From Promerops cafer (Eukaryota; Chordata; Aves; Passeriformes; Nectariniidae), in NCBI GenBank assembly GCA_013398275.1, contig VZSE01002700.1, positions 1,603,279 through 1,667,278 of the forward strand: 64,000 nucleotides of DNA, written 5' to 3'. Numbering within the stretch: the stretch's first letter is position 1; the number at the start of each line of letters is the position of its first letter. The notes beneath the pieces were generated by a model. It had not been told where the DNA came from. It did no database searches and saw only the letters and a list, made by a program, of their open reading frames with translations. Position numbers and translations under genes: made by a program. Shown here in pieces: positions 57,901 through 64,000 of the stretch.

Positions 57901-60599
57901 TTTGATTCAGTCAGAACAAGAATCATAGTAATTTCAAAATAAACAATTGTGCTTTTCAGTGCAAATTCAGTGTGAGCAGAATACTTTTTTACAATCAAAT
58001 GCACAGAAAATAAATTTTAAAAAAGTAAAATCTTCTCATCTATTTACAGAAAAACCTCCTAATAAAAGTAGTATGAGAATAGTGGTAGATGCTGAATCCA
58101 GGAAAAGAACAATTGGTGCAGGGGATGGTGGAGTTCCTACAAAGAAGACTTGGTTTGACAAGTGAGTGACTGTTAACACAGTGTTGGCTTAAGAGTTGGA
58201 GTTTCATGAACTGCTTTACTGTAATCTGAAACATATATATATCTATAAATTGCAAGCAAGTGAAACTGTGAGTACACTGATGGTACTATAGTGTGAGCTG
58301 TATTTGACTGTTTTCTATCAAAGGTAGTATACAGATAGATGAAGTTGCTTTGGATGATACTAAGATCTCTACTTTGAAAGTTGGCATGATCTAAGAAACA
58401 GGGAAGCTGTGTGATGGTTGTTAGAGATGACTGATTTTAGCTGTGAAATGTGAATTTTATCACTGTTTTTTTGATTTGAGTTGCCAGGTATGTTACTGAG
58501 AATAAAAGAGAGGGTACAGGGTTGCAAGGGATTTTAAGAGATTGCTGGGAGTGAGGAAAGCCTTGAAGTAATGGTTATTTCAAACAGTAGTGGGGAAATT
58601 TCATGGAATAGCTAAGAAACAGTTTTTGGAGAGAAGCAATGAGGAAGTCACGAATTACTGAGCAAATAAATATGAATTATCTCAGATTTATGTGCTGGGG
58701 TATGCTGAGAATATCAGTGGGGAAGATGGCAGGTGTATGGGCGTGTGTCTTGTACTCACCTTCACTTTTCTAAAATTGCATTATTTTTTAAGTCTGCAGA
58801 TCTCTGTGTCTCATGCACACATGCTTCTGTGTAAGCGTATACAATTTAACATTGTGTTTGCTAGTTTGCTATGGATTTCTGGCTTGATTTTTTATTTGTT
58901 GCAGGCAAAATTTTAACAGAACAAATAGTCCAGGTTTCCAGAAGAAAGTGCAGTTTGGAAATGAAAATACAAAACTTGAACTGAGAAAAGTTCCCCCAGA
59001 ACTTAACAACATCAGCAAGCTTAATGAGCACTTCAGTAAGTTTGGAAACTTGGTCAACTTGCAGGTAAGAATCAACAAAGAGAAAGCAGTATTCTTTGGC
59101 CTAAAGGTTGTGGTAGTTGCTAAAAGCAGAATGCCAGGTTTTTACCTGGTTCCCTGAAACTCTTTATTATTTTCCTAACTTGTTTCTTAAACAAGATCTC
59201 ATTGTTTTTAATGATATTGTCATTGAAGAAGCAGAAATGAAATGTTCTAGTCATCTTTGAACAAATGTGTTCCTCAGAGATAAGACTTTTAAGAGACATT
59301 GTTTAAAACATTGACAGTTGATTGCATGTGGGTTTTTCTCACCCATATTCTCAAGTTTACATCTGCTGTCATAAACGCTCTGTGTGTTCAGAGATAAACT
59401 GTAAATACAGAAAACCTGTATTTCTCATCCAGAAAGCAGTCCCTGTGGCATAACTGTGTTGTAGTTCCATGGTGATGACAGTTTGTCCCTTAAAATTACT
59501 TCGTAGTTTATTGGAGCCACCCAGTAAGCAATTAAAGAGAGAGGAAAGCAATGAAAGAACTAGGGCCTGGCTTAGGCTGATATTACATATTGCAGGCTGC
59601 ACGTGGAATGTCAGTATTTCATACCCAGTCTCTAAGCCACTCAGTGTGACCTTTCACTGTGTTTCCTTATCAACAAGTTTGAGATGCTACCTTGCGTTTT
59701 TCTAAACCCTTTCTCGTTTGCACTGTGGGCTGGAATGAAGAGGTGCAACAGTATTTTTGTATGTACTAATACAGTACAGAATAAAGCTTTTGTGCCTGTA
59801 TGAACACTGGAGGGATTTTAAATCTCTCTTAATTGCTCCTAAATATTTCTTAAATCTTTCTAGTTTACATAAGAATATGAGTGTATTAGCTGTTAGTATT
59901 ATTCATTAAGGCAAGTAAAACATGGATGTGTATGGAGAGACATAGGTATATGGAGATTGCAAGCTATGCTCTTCTTGCAAAGAGTATAATCTTGGCTTTT
60001 GAAGCTAAAGTAATGTTTTAATGCTCAAAGGAGGGAAGTCAAAATGAACTTTGCTGCCTAGCTCTGATATTAGATAGGACATTTACTATCTGAATCCTGC
60101 ATTTTTTGTAGTAATTTTCTTTACTTTGCTGATGCTTCCCTTTGTGTTTCAAATAACTACTCATATTTGCAAACAGAAATACTGGTTGACTGGGGGTTTT
60201 GCTTTACTTAGTTTGTGTGACGTTTTTTAACTATTCTTAAAGTTTTTTAGCATAAACTCAAGGTTGATTTTGACACCAGGCCTTTTAAATGGGCTTGTGA
60301 ATGGGAATTACTTATCTAATGGCACATATGGGGTGTAAAGCTTCCAAGCCTAAAAGCTAATGATTTAATGAAAATTTAGACACAAATGGGAATCCCCTAT
60401 GTGGTGAGTTTTGTTCTTCTGTTTTAAATCTTAGGTTGCATATCAAGGTGATCCAGAAGGTGCCCTTATTCAGTTTGCCACACACGAGGAAGCAAAGAAA
60501 GCTATATCAAGTACAGAAGCAGTATTAAATAATCGTTTTATTAAAGTTTATTGGCATCGAGAAGGCAGCGCACCACAAATCCAGACTACTACACAAAAG
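36890..60599 (+). CDS. RBM26: RBM26, RNA-binding protein 26 (5' 12 coding exons; 3' part outside window)
   Basis: Twelve exons join into 616 codons with no stop; every junction has GT/AG and keeps frame. Domain order in the joined product: PWI-like N-terminal domain (about residues 5-75), charged linker with KEEEREKK, RS/RD-rich segment (about 139-212), CCCH zinc finger with C292, C301, C307 and H311 (C-x8-C-x5-C-x3-H), proline-rich linker (about 324-396), then the first RRM (about 531-605). Recognition rests on near-identity with vertebrate RBM26, for example MIIENFEALKSWLSKTLEP and KLELRKVPPELNNISKLNEH; RBM27 differs clearly at the N-terminus. Known role of the family: nuclear RNA binding, with RBM26/RBM27 associated with ZC3H3, ZFC3H1-MTR4 and PABPN1 in exosome-linked turnover of polyadenylated nuclear RNA. 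The known protein is about 1,000 residues, so roughly 40% lies beyond the right edge. The coordinates span introns; exons are listed separately. Confidence 0.97.
36961..47625 (+). other. RBM26: RBM26 intron 1 (10,665 bp)
   Basis: Starts GTGAGT in the CpG island and ends TTTGCAG. It is mostly unique AT-rich DNA without recognised LINE copies, in contrast with the upstream intergenic region. It includes a candidate cassette exon (41,826), a G/T-rich tract with several GGG runs (44,968-45,035) and a segment with TAATTAATT/TTAATTAA cores (45,300-45,660) that could be regulatory. Confidence 0.9.
41826..41915 (+). other. Candidate frame-preserving cassette exon in RBM26 intron 1
   Basis: A long T tract plus TTTAG (ending 41,825) is followed by 90 nt without a stop in the frame dictated by exon 1, then GTACAA. 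Inclusion would place about 30 residues, containing a CPVC motif, between Ile24 and Cys25, inside the PWI-like domain. A 90-nt frame is open by chance fairly often, and I know of no such exon in RBM26, so this is only a candidate. Confidence 0.2.
47626..47744 (+). CDS. RBM26: RBM26 coding exon 2 (PWI-like domain core)
   Basis: Acceptor TTTGCAG ends at 47,625 and donor GTATGG starts at 47,745. The exon completes Ile24 and encodes CDADPSALAKYVLALVKKDK and then KELKALCVDQLDVFLQK, residues 24-64 of the joined product. This is the most conserved part of the PWI-like fold shared by RBM26 and RBM27; 'LALVKKDK' and 'KALCVDQLDVFLQK' distinguish RBM26. It is separated from exon 1 by the largest complete intron in the window, 10,665 bp. 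Confidence 0.98.
47955..48140 (-). mobile_element. CR1 3'-end fragment in RBM26 intron 2
   Basis: 'agaatcatggaatggtttg' followed by 'agttgaaagggaccataaag' is the reversed CR1 3' tail, followed by 'cctgtcctgggcaggaacac' and 'ttgaatgcttccagggctgg'. It is antisense to the gene, about 190 bp, and sits between exons 2 and 3. A short (TATATG) run follows at 48,145-48,162. Confidence 0.9.
48454..48590 (+). CDS. RBM26: RBM26 coding exon 3 (end of PWI-like domain, linker)
   Basis: Acceptor CTTCTAG ends at 48,453; donor GTGAGC starts at 48,591 (phase 0). Encodes ETQIFVEKLFDAVNTKSYLP followed by a PEQPSSGSLKVEFF linker and lysine/glutamate-rich residues, roughly residues 64-109. The FVEKLFDAVNTKSYLP helix ends the PWI-like domain and matches RBM26 rather than RBM27. 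Translation runs past the donor to a TAA at 48,654, so a retained intron would truncate the protein. Confidence 0.97.
48664..48747. repeat. AT-rich inverted and direct repeats in intron 3
   Basis: Repeated TTATTAGTAAT, ATTATTAATA and AATAATAATT units that can pair with one another. This is the most AT-rich stretch of the gene. Confidence 0.75.
49499..49587 (+). CDS. RBM26: RBM26 coding exon 4 (charged linker)
   Basis: Acceptor AATTCAG ends at 49,498; donor GTAAAA starts at 49,588 (phase 2). Encodes IVKEEEREKKFSRRLNHSPP and then QSSSRYRDTR, residues 110-139. It is a short, highly charged segment leading into the RS region and is nearly identical to known RBM26. Confidence 0.97.
50165..50376 (+). 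CDS. RBM26: RBM26 coding exon 5 (RS/RD-rich region)
   Basis: Acceptor TTTTTAG ends at 50,164; donor GTACCA starts at 50,377 (phase 1). Encodes residues 139-210: a basic stretch (DERKKDERSRKRDYDRNPPR) followed by alternating Arg-Ser and Arg-Asp dipeptides (RSRSYSRSRSRSWSKERLR and so on). Such regions mediate nuclear-speckle localisation and are phosphorylated in SR-like proteins; that function is inferred. The donor departs from consensus at +4 to +6, and translation continues in frame for 52 codons into the intron before a stop at 50,532. Open frames on the other two + phases here are shadows of the repetitive codons. Confidence 0.97.
50377..52227 (+). other. RBM26: RBM26 intron 5 (1,851 bp)
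   Basis: Weak donor GTACCA, acceptor GTTACAG. Carries an antisense CR1 end at 51,938. An acceptor-like TTTCTTTTTCTTAG at 51,317-51,330 has no good partner donor nearby. Confidence 0.9.
51938..52095 (-). mobile_element. CR1 3'-end fragment in RBM26 intron 5
   Basis: 'atagaatcatggaatagttg' then 'aggttagaaaagatctctga' is the reversed CR1 tail, with diverged sequence to about 52,095. It is antisense to RBM26 and lies ~130 bp before the exon 6 acceptor. Confidence 0.85.
52228..52488 (+). CDS. RBM26: RBM26 coding exon 6 (linker, first half of zinc finger)
   Basis: Acceptor GTTACAG ends at 52,227; donor GTAAGT starts at 52,489 (phase 1). Encodes residues 210-297: ERDLGKPKYDMDRADPLENN, a Ser/Thr-rich stretch (SSGHYPVPTLSSTITVIAP), then PPLPKKRCRDYD. 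C292 is the first zinc ligand; the finger is split between this exon and exon 7. A few substitutions against mammals are visible (for example Ala for Thr before HHGNN), as expected for another vertebrate class. Confidence 0.98.
52489..54652 (+). other. RBM26: RBM26 intron 6 (2,164 bp)
   Basis: Donor GTAAGT, acceptor GTTTCAG; it splits the CCCH finger coding sequence. Contains the CR1 fragment at 53,640 and possibly a 40-bp CR1 tail remnant near 52,530 ('tgaggttggaaaagactg'). Confidence 0.9.
53640..54070 (-). mobile_element. CR1 fragment in RBM26 intron 6
   Basis: Reversed CR1 landmarks in order: 'gagaagggcctataaaagtc', 'ttgctcagagcccagtccaa', 'ggatgaggcatccaccactt', 'cctggtcctatcacttcagg', 'ttctccagtctcaacagccc', 'gtggccctcctctgacccgc'. 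It is antisense to RBM26 and moderately diverged, with a small internal deletion. Confidence 0.88.
54653..54892 (+). CDS. RBM26: RBM26 coding exon 7 (rest of CCCH finger, first proline-rich block)
   Basis: Acceptor GTTTCAG ends at 54,652; donor GTAATT starts at 54,893 (phase 1). Encodes residues 297-377: EKGFCMRGDMCPFDHG supplies zinc ligands C301, C307 and H311, followed by SDPVVVEDVNLPGILPFPAQ and a proline-rich run (GPPPPGLPPPPPILSPPPVN and so on). CCCH fingers of this spacing bind single-stranded RNA or protein partners; proline runs often bind WW/SH3 domains or profilin. These roles are inferred from families. Confidence 0.98.
55075..55145. repeat. Intron 7 copy of a shared intronic block
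   Basis: Includes TGTAAAATGCTGCATGCTAA and, after a gap, TAATATTTTCATTGTATTTA and AGCAAAA. The same order of words recurs in intron 8 at 56,679-56,746. It lies about 190-250 bp after the donor of exon 7. Confidence 0.7.
56368..56508 (+). CDS. RBM26: RBM26 coding exon 8 (second proline-rich block)
   Basis: Acceptor TTGACAG ends at 56,367; donor GTGTAG starts at 56,509 (phase 1). Encodes residues 377-424: GPPPPLPPLQPAGMDAPPNS, ATSSVPTVVTTGIHHQPPPA, PPSLFTA. Both flanking junctions are phase 1 and the exon is 141 nt, so skipping would keep frame. The donor is weak after +3. Confidence 0.97.
56679..56746. repeat. Intron 8 copy of a shared intronic block
   Basis: AGTAAAATTTGCATATAAAG, then TAATATTTTCATTGTGTTTA and AGCAGAAAA, aligned with the intron 7 copy with about one mismatch in 24 in the core and weaker flanks. 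It lies about 170-240 bp after the donor of exon 8. Confidence 0.7.
56890..57030 (+). CDS. RBM26: RBM26 coding exon 9
   Basis: Acceptor TTACCAG ends at 56,889; donor GTATGC starts at 57,031 (phase 1). Encodes residues 424-471: ETYDTDGYNPEAPSITNTSR, PMYRHRVHAQRPNLIGLTSG, DMDLPPR. It is also 141 nt with phase-1 ends, so it is a symmetrical exon that can be skipped without a frameshift. The sequence is almost invariant relative to known RBM26. Confidence 0.98.
58050..58161 (+). CDS. RBM26: RBM26 coding exon 10
   Basis: Acceptor TTTACAG ends at 58,049; donor GTGAGT starts at 58,162 (phase 2). Encodes residues 471-508: EKPPNKSSMRIVVDAESRKR then TIGAGDGGVPTKKTWFDK. The GDGGVPTKK part differs slightly from the mammalian form. 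The frame is open for about 100 nt upstream of the acceptor, but that part has no similarity and is intron. Confidence 0.97.
58905..59064 (+). CDS. RBM26: RBM26 coding exon 11 (first half of RRM1)
   Basis: Acceptor TTTGTTGCAG ends at 58,904; donor GTAAGA starts at 59,065 (phase 0). Encodes residues 508-561: KQNFNRTNSPGFQKKVQFGN, ENTKLELRKVPPELNNISKL, NEHFSKFGNLVNLQ. KLELRKVP is the first RRM strand (RNP2-like position) and NNISKLNEHFSKFG the first helix. The exon boundary falls inside strand 2. Confidence 0.98.
60435..60599 (+). CDS. RBM26: RBM26 coding exon 12 (second half of RRM1), last exon in window
   Basis: Acceptor AATCTTAG ends at 60,434; donor GTAGAG starts at 60,600 (phase 0, 55 codons). 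Encodes VAYQGDPEGALIQFATHEEA, KKAISSTEAVLNNRFIKVYW, HREGSAPQIQTTTQK, residues 562-616. ALIQFATHEEA is the RNP1-position strand; the aromatic pattern is the atypical one normal for this RRM. Read-through meets TAG at 60,621. The next exon, expected to encode the long linker after the RRM, does not occur before 64,000. Confidence 0.96.
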
Positions 60600-60994
60600 G
60601 TAGAGGATCTAAGTCTGTTTTAGCATATTATGTAAAATAAAATCTTCAAAACATTTTTAGACAATGTTTATATTAAGTAAACTTTTGAAATAATGACTAC
60701 TTCATCTAATTAATTTCCAAAAGTCACTCTTCAGTTGTAAATTCTTTGACCTCATATACAGTGTTCAGCAGTTGATTAGCAAGATGAGACCGAACATATT
60801 TAAAGAAAGCTCTTCAGGTGTATTCCACTGTGTTATCATCTCAAGCAAGATTTGATGCAGGTCTCTGCTGAATAACATCTATTTTGCTTGAATTAGTACA
60901 GGCTTTTTATTTCTTCTGGTGAACATAAGAGAGGCAGCAGAGTTGTATTTCTTTTCATGAAAGATGATCTCCATTTTCTTCCAAGAGGTTCTGG

Positions 60995-61035
60995 TTTCCC
61001 TTTTCCCTTTTCCCTTTTCCCTTTTCCCTTTTCCC
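60995..61035. repeat. (TTTTCCC)n heptanucleotide repeat in intron 12
   Basis: Five perfect TTTTCCC units plus a leading TTTCCC. In the RBM26 transcript it would be a CU-rich tract; the opposite strand has six GGG runs spaced by four A. Confidence 0.95.
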
Positions 61036-61204
61036 TACCTGTTGAGCATGCATATTGTTGTACAAAGTAGCAGAATAATTTGTTTTACACAGAGGCACCT
61101 TAAGTATATACACAAGTATACATGCATAGATCTAAGGACTTGCAAAGAACTGTGGAAGAGGAGACCTGACAGAGACTGAGAAAATTAGAGAGACTAATTT
61201 TCTA

Positions 61205-61515
61205 GGAAGGGATCGGGGGCGTTTAAGTAGGGAGGTAGTTGCTGATCTCTATGAGATTTAGGTACACAATGTCTGGGAATGGATTGGAGGTGTATCACAA
61301 GAGGTCCAGACTGGGCATGAAGCATTTCTTTACTGAGAGAGTGGTCAGACAGTGAAACAGGTTTTCTGGAGAGGTGGCTGATGGCCCCAGGCCTGTCACT
61401 GTTTAAGAGGTATTTGGACAGTGTCCTTAACAATGTGCTTTAACTTTCGGTCAACCCAGAAGTGACCAGACAGTTGGACTAGATGATTGTTGCTGGTCCC
61501 TTACACCTGAAATAC
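61205..61515 (+). mobile_element. CR1 3' fragment in RBM26 intron 12
   Basis: Sense-orientation CR1: 'catttctttactgagagagt', 'gtcagacagtgaaacaggtt', 'ggagaggtggctgatggccc', 'agttggactagatgattgtt', ending in 'cctgaaatactctaatac', the 3' tail. It lies in the same direction as the gene, in intronic sequence after exon 12. Confidence 0.87.
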
Positions 61516-63214
61516 TCTAATACACATTTTCGTATTGAATTGCAGAGGAACACCTTTTGGAAGTTGTCATGTTCATGGCAGCATTGGCAACATTAAAAAA
61601 AATAAAACGGCAGTTACTGTTGTGAAGGATAGATTTGTAACCTGTATCAAGCCAAATCAGACTTGTCAGCAGTACAGTAGCGTCTGTACTCAAGCAGAAG
61701 AGGAACCTTGGGTTTGCCTTGGCTCTGTGTGTTATTGAGTAGAGTCTTCTTAGTTAGCAGCTGGTGTAGCAAGTCCTTCAAAATATTTGTGTCTCCTGCT
61801 CTATTGGATTTGCCATCAGTGTAGAACAGCACATTCTGCACTTCAAAAACATGAGACAGGCTCTGTAGAAGAAATGGTCATATTATATATGCTGATATAA
61901 TAGATAAATACTTGTTAGAGGATTCTTTCAATTGCTGCTCCGAGTTGAGAATTCCTACTTTCTCTTGATGGTGTGTGTCATCATCATTCAGAATCAGTGA
62001 CCTGGTTTTCCATGGCAGTCCTGCTGTACAGTGTTTTAACAGTTTCCTTTCTCTCCTTCTTTGTAGGAAATGCCCTGATTTTTATCTTAAAAAATTCAGT
62101 TTTAATGACATCTATCTCAGCATCTTCCCTGTTATTATCTTTTAGATTTTATCAATATCCTTAGTGCTTTGTCTGAAGTAGTGCTGCTCAAAATGGTATT
62201 TATTTTCTAAGCCTGATTTTCATCTCAGCCAGAAGAGGGCAGTGGAGTACGTCATTTGCAGTCCTACAGACACTTCCTCTTACTCAAAGGATAGCTTGGA
62301 CTATGCTATCAGCTTATTTGCTGATTATGCTATTCAGAGTACTATTGGAGTATTAACTCTGTATTTCCAAACAAACATTCGATCTATATATTTGTTATTT
62401 TTAGTAGTCCCATAATTTTTAGTGGTGTTAACAGCTTCCAATGACACCACCTTCAGTAAGTTATCTTTGCTGGTTTGAGAATAAATTCTCCTTAGTCCTG
62501 GGGACAGTATTAAATGTTCCTGCCTCACCAAGAACAGCCATTCATCACATGTCAGCAGACTGCATTTGGAAGTCTGTTATCAGCAACCGAAGGCACACAG
62601 TAACAAGAAAAACTTTTAAGACGAAATTAAAATTTTAAATGCAATGCTTCTATGTTCTTCTACCCCAAGATATAACACTTAACAAATTGTCGAGTCAGTA
62701 AACAGGTACTTTTTGTTCATAAGTCGTTCAGGAGCATGAATATTTACTTCTCTTTTCATTGAAATAAATATTTGGTATAATGTTTATGAGTAATACGGAA
62801 ACTTTATACTTCTTAATATACTATAAATAGTTGTGTTTTTTTCAAGATTTCCGTTATGTTAATTATGGGTTAATTAATTTCACCTGTATTTGTAATGGCT
62901 TCCAACCAGATTTCGTCTGTCAGGCACCAAAGAGAGGCTTTTAAATTTTCTTCAATGTAAAGTCAGTTGACTTCTAAATTGTCCCTTCAGTAGTATCTTG
63001 TCCAGCACAATTGCTTAACCATTACTATTTTATCACCAGGATTGCTTTGGAAATTTTTTGCTGTAGAATGTGCACGAGCGGTAGAAGTACTTAGGTAAAG
63101 ATGTTGGGAGTCAACTATAATAAATCATCAAATAGAAGGCTTCTGCCAGGAAGCAGAAAATAATATGCTCTCCACATCTGAGATAGATAAAACAGGAAGT
63201 TCTGGGCCTAAAAG

Positions 63215-63420
63215 GCAGCACAAAGAGATTTAGGTTAAATATTAAAAAAACATTTTCTAATGCCAAAGCATACTGAAGCACTTTTGCCTAGAGAGGTGAC
63301 AGGACCTGTTTCATTGGAAATCAGTAAGAATGAGATAGATAGATCCTGTCAGTAATGGCATAACTGACTTTGCCCTACAGTGGAGAAATGGATTAGGTGA
63401 CCTTCTGAGAGCTATAAATA
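63215..63420 (+). mobile_element. Degraded CR1-like 3' fragment in RBM26 intron 12
   Basis: 'ttaggttaaatattaaaaaa' then 'cattttctaatgc', 'cctagagaggtgacaggacc' and 'aatggattaggtgaccttct' follow the order of the CR1 3'UTR, with heavy divergence and no clean tail. Its identity as CR1 is probable rather than certain. Confidence 0.5.
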
Positions 63421-64000
63421 TGACAATCAGCTTGCTTGGAACCATATTTTTTGGTCTTAACTGTTGAATGTTTTTGTCAAAGGAAAAGAAGGAAAGGTGT
63501 TAGCTGTCAGGGTATATCCATGGTAGATTCAAAGATTATCTGCTCTCTTTTATTTTTCTTCAGTCCCATGACTGCATATTTCTATATCCTTTTTTACTAT
63601 TTTGTCCAAGTTAAACACATAGGAGATGAAAGGTGTGATGTATCACTGTAAAAAGTGAGAGTCTTTGTGATACAAGTTTGTTTTCTGTCTTTTCATAACT
63701 AAATGGTTGATGGTGAAAGAATTGTGGTAGGAATCAGAAGATGTCTTTGTTACATTTTATTTTGTTCTAACAGGTAGAATTTAAGTTAGGCTGAGTAAAT
63801 GTAATTAATAGAAATAAATCAGAGTTGTTCGGTATCTTGCGTAAGCTGCATGTGCAAAATGGATGTTATTGCCACTCAAGCTACACAAATATTCAGTATA
63901 ACATAATGAAGTGGTTGTTTATCCCATCAGGTGAAAAAGCCATTGAATGGTAGAAGGGAAGAAGTGTAAACGTAAATTCCTTTGTAATTTCATTGTGTAC

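Larger units (their letters stand above)
60600..64000 (+). other. RBM26: Start of RBM26 intron 12 (runs off the right edge)
   Basis: At least 3.4 kb with no further RBM26 coding similarity. Contains the TTTTCCC repeat and two sense-oriented CR1 remnants. Confidence 0.85.

Noticed and set aside
60995..61035. Telomere-like repeat
   Set aside because: The unit is TTTTCCC, not CCCTAA.
61535..61738. Further RBM26 exon in intron 12
   Set aside because: The frame has no similarity to the RBM26 linker, and no consistent acceptor/donor pair is present.

Overview
The window is vertebrate nuclear DNA, almost certainly avian. Many truncated CR1-type LINEs are scattered through it, several ending in the bird-typical 3' tail read in reverse (a 'catagaatggttt..ttggaagggacc' pattern). 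Introns are compact, and a multi-exon gene reads as a close orthologue of vertebrate RBM26. No bacterial, viral or organellar gene structure is visible.

Layout. Positions 1 to about 36,500 carry no protein-coding exon that I can recognise: AT-rich intergenic DNA with CR1 fragments, microsatellites and a few small local duplications. A CpG island at about 36,560-37,430, interrupted by a run of 102 N (36,720-36,821), marks the promoter of RBM26 on the + strand. Coding starts at 36,890. Twelve coding exons can be placed to the base by GT/AG sites, reading-frame continuity and protein similarity: 36,890-36,960, 47,626-47,744, 48,454-48,590, 49,499-49,587, 50,165-50,376, 52,228-52,488, 54,653-54,892, 56,368-56,508, 56,890-57,030, 58,050-58,161, 58,905-59,064 and 60,435-60,599. 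Joined they give 1,848 nt, or 616 codons, with no stop. The gene is therefore cut by the right edge: the C-terminal ~40% (later linker, coiled coil, RG-rich segment and second RRM in known orthologues) is not in the window, and 60,600-64,000 is intron.

Gene function. RBM26 and its paralogue RBM27 are nuclear RNA-binding proteins with a PWI-like N-terminus, an RS-rich segment, one CCCH zinc finger, a proline-rich linker and RRMs. They are linked to the PAXT/nuclear-exosome pathway that removes polyadenylated nuclear RNA. All domains up to the first RRM are intact here.

I found no undescribed protein system. The points most worth a second look are regulatory or structural: TCTCGCGAGA-type palindromes at the edge of the promoter gap; a 90-nt, frame-preserving candidate cassette exon in intron 1; a repeated block in introns 7 and 8; a ~100-bp direct repeat bracketing a CR1-containing segment; and a CR1 insertion ending about 100 bp before the CpG island. 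The mammalian arrangement (RBM26 head-to-head with NDFIP2) predicts NDFIP2 on the minus strand beyond the left edge; none of it is visible here.
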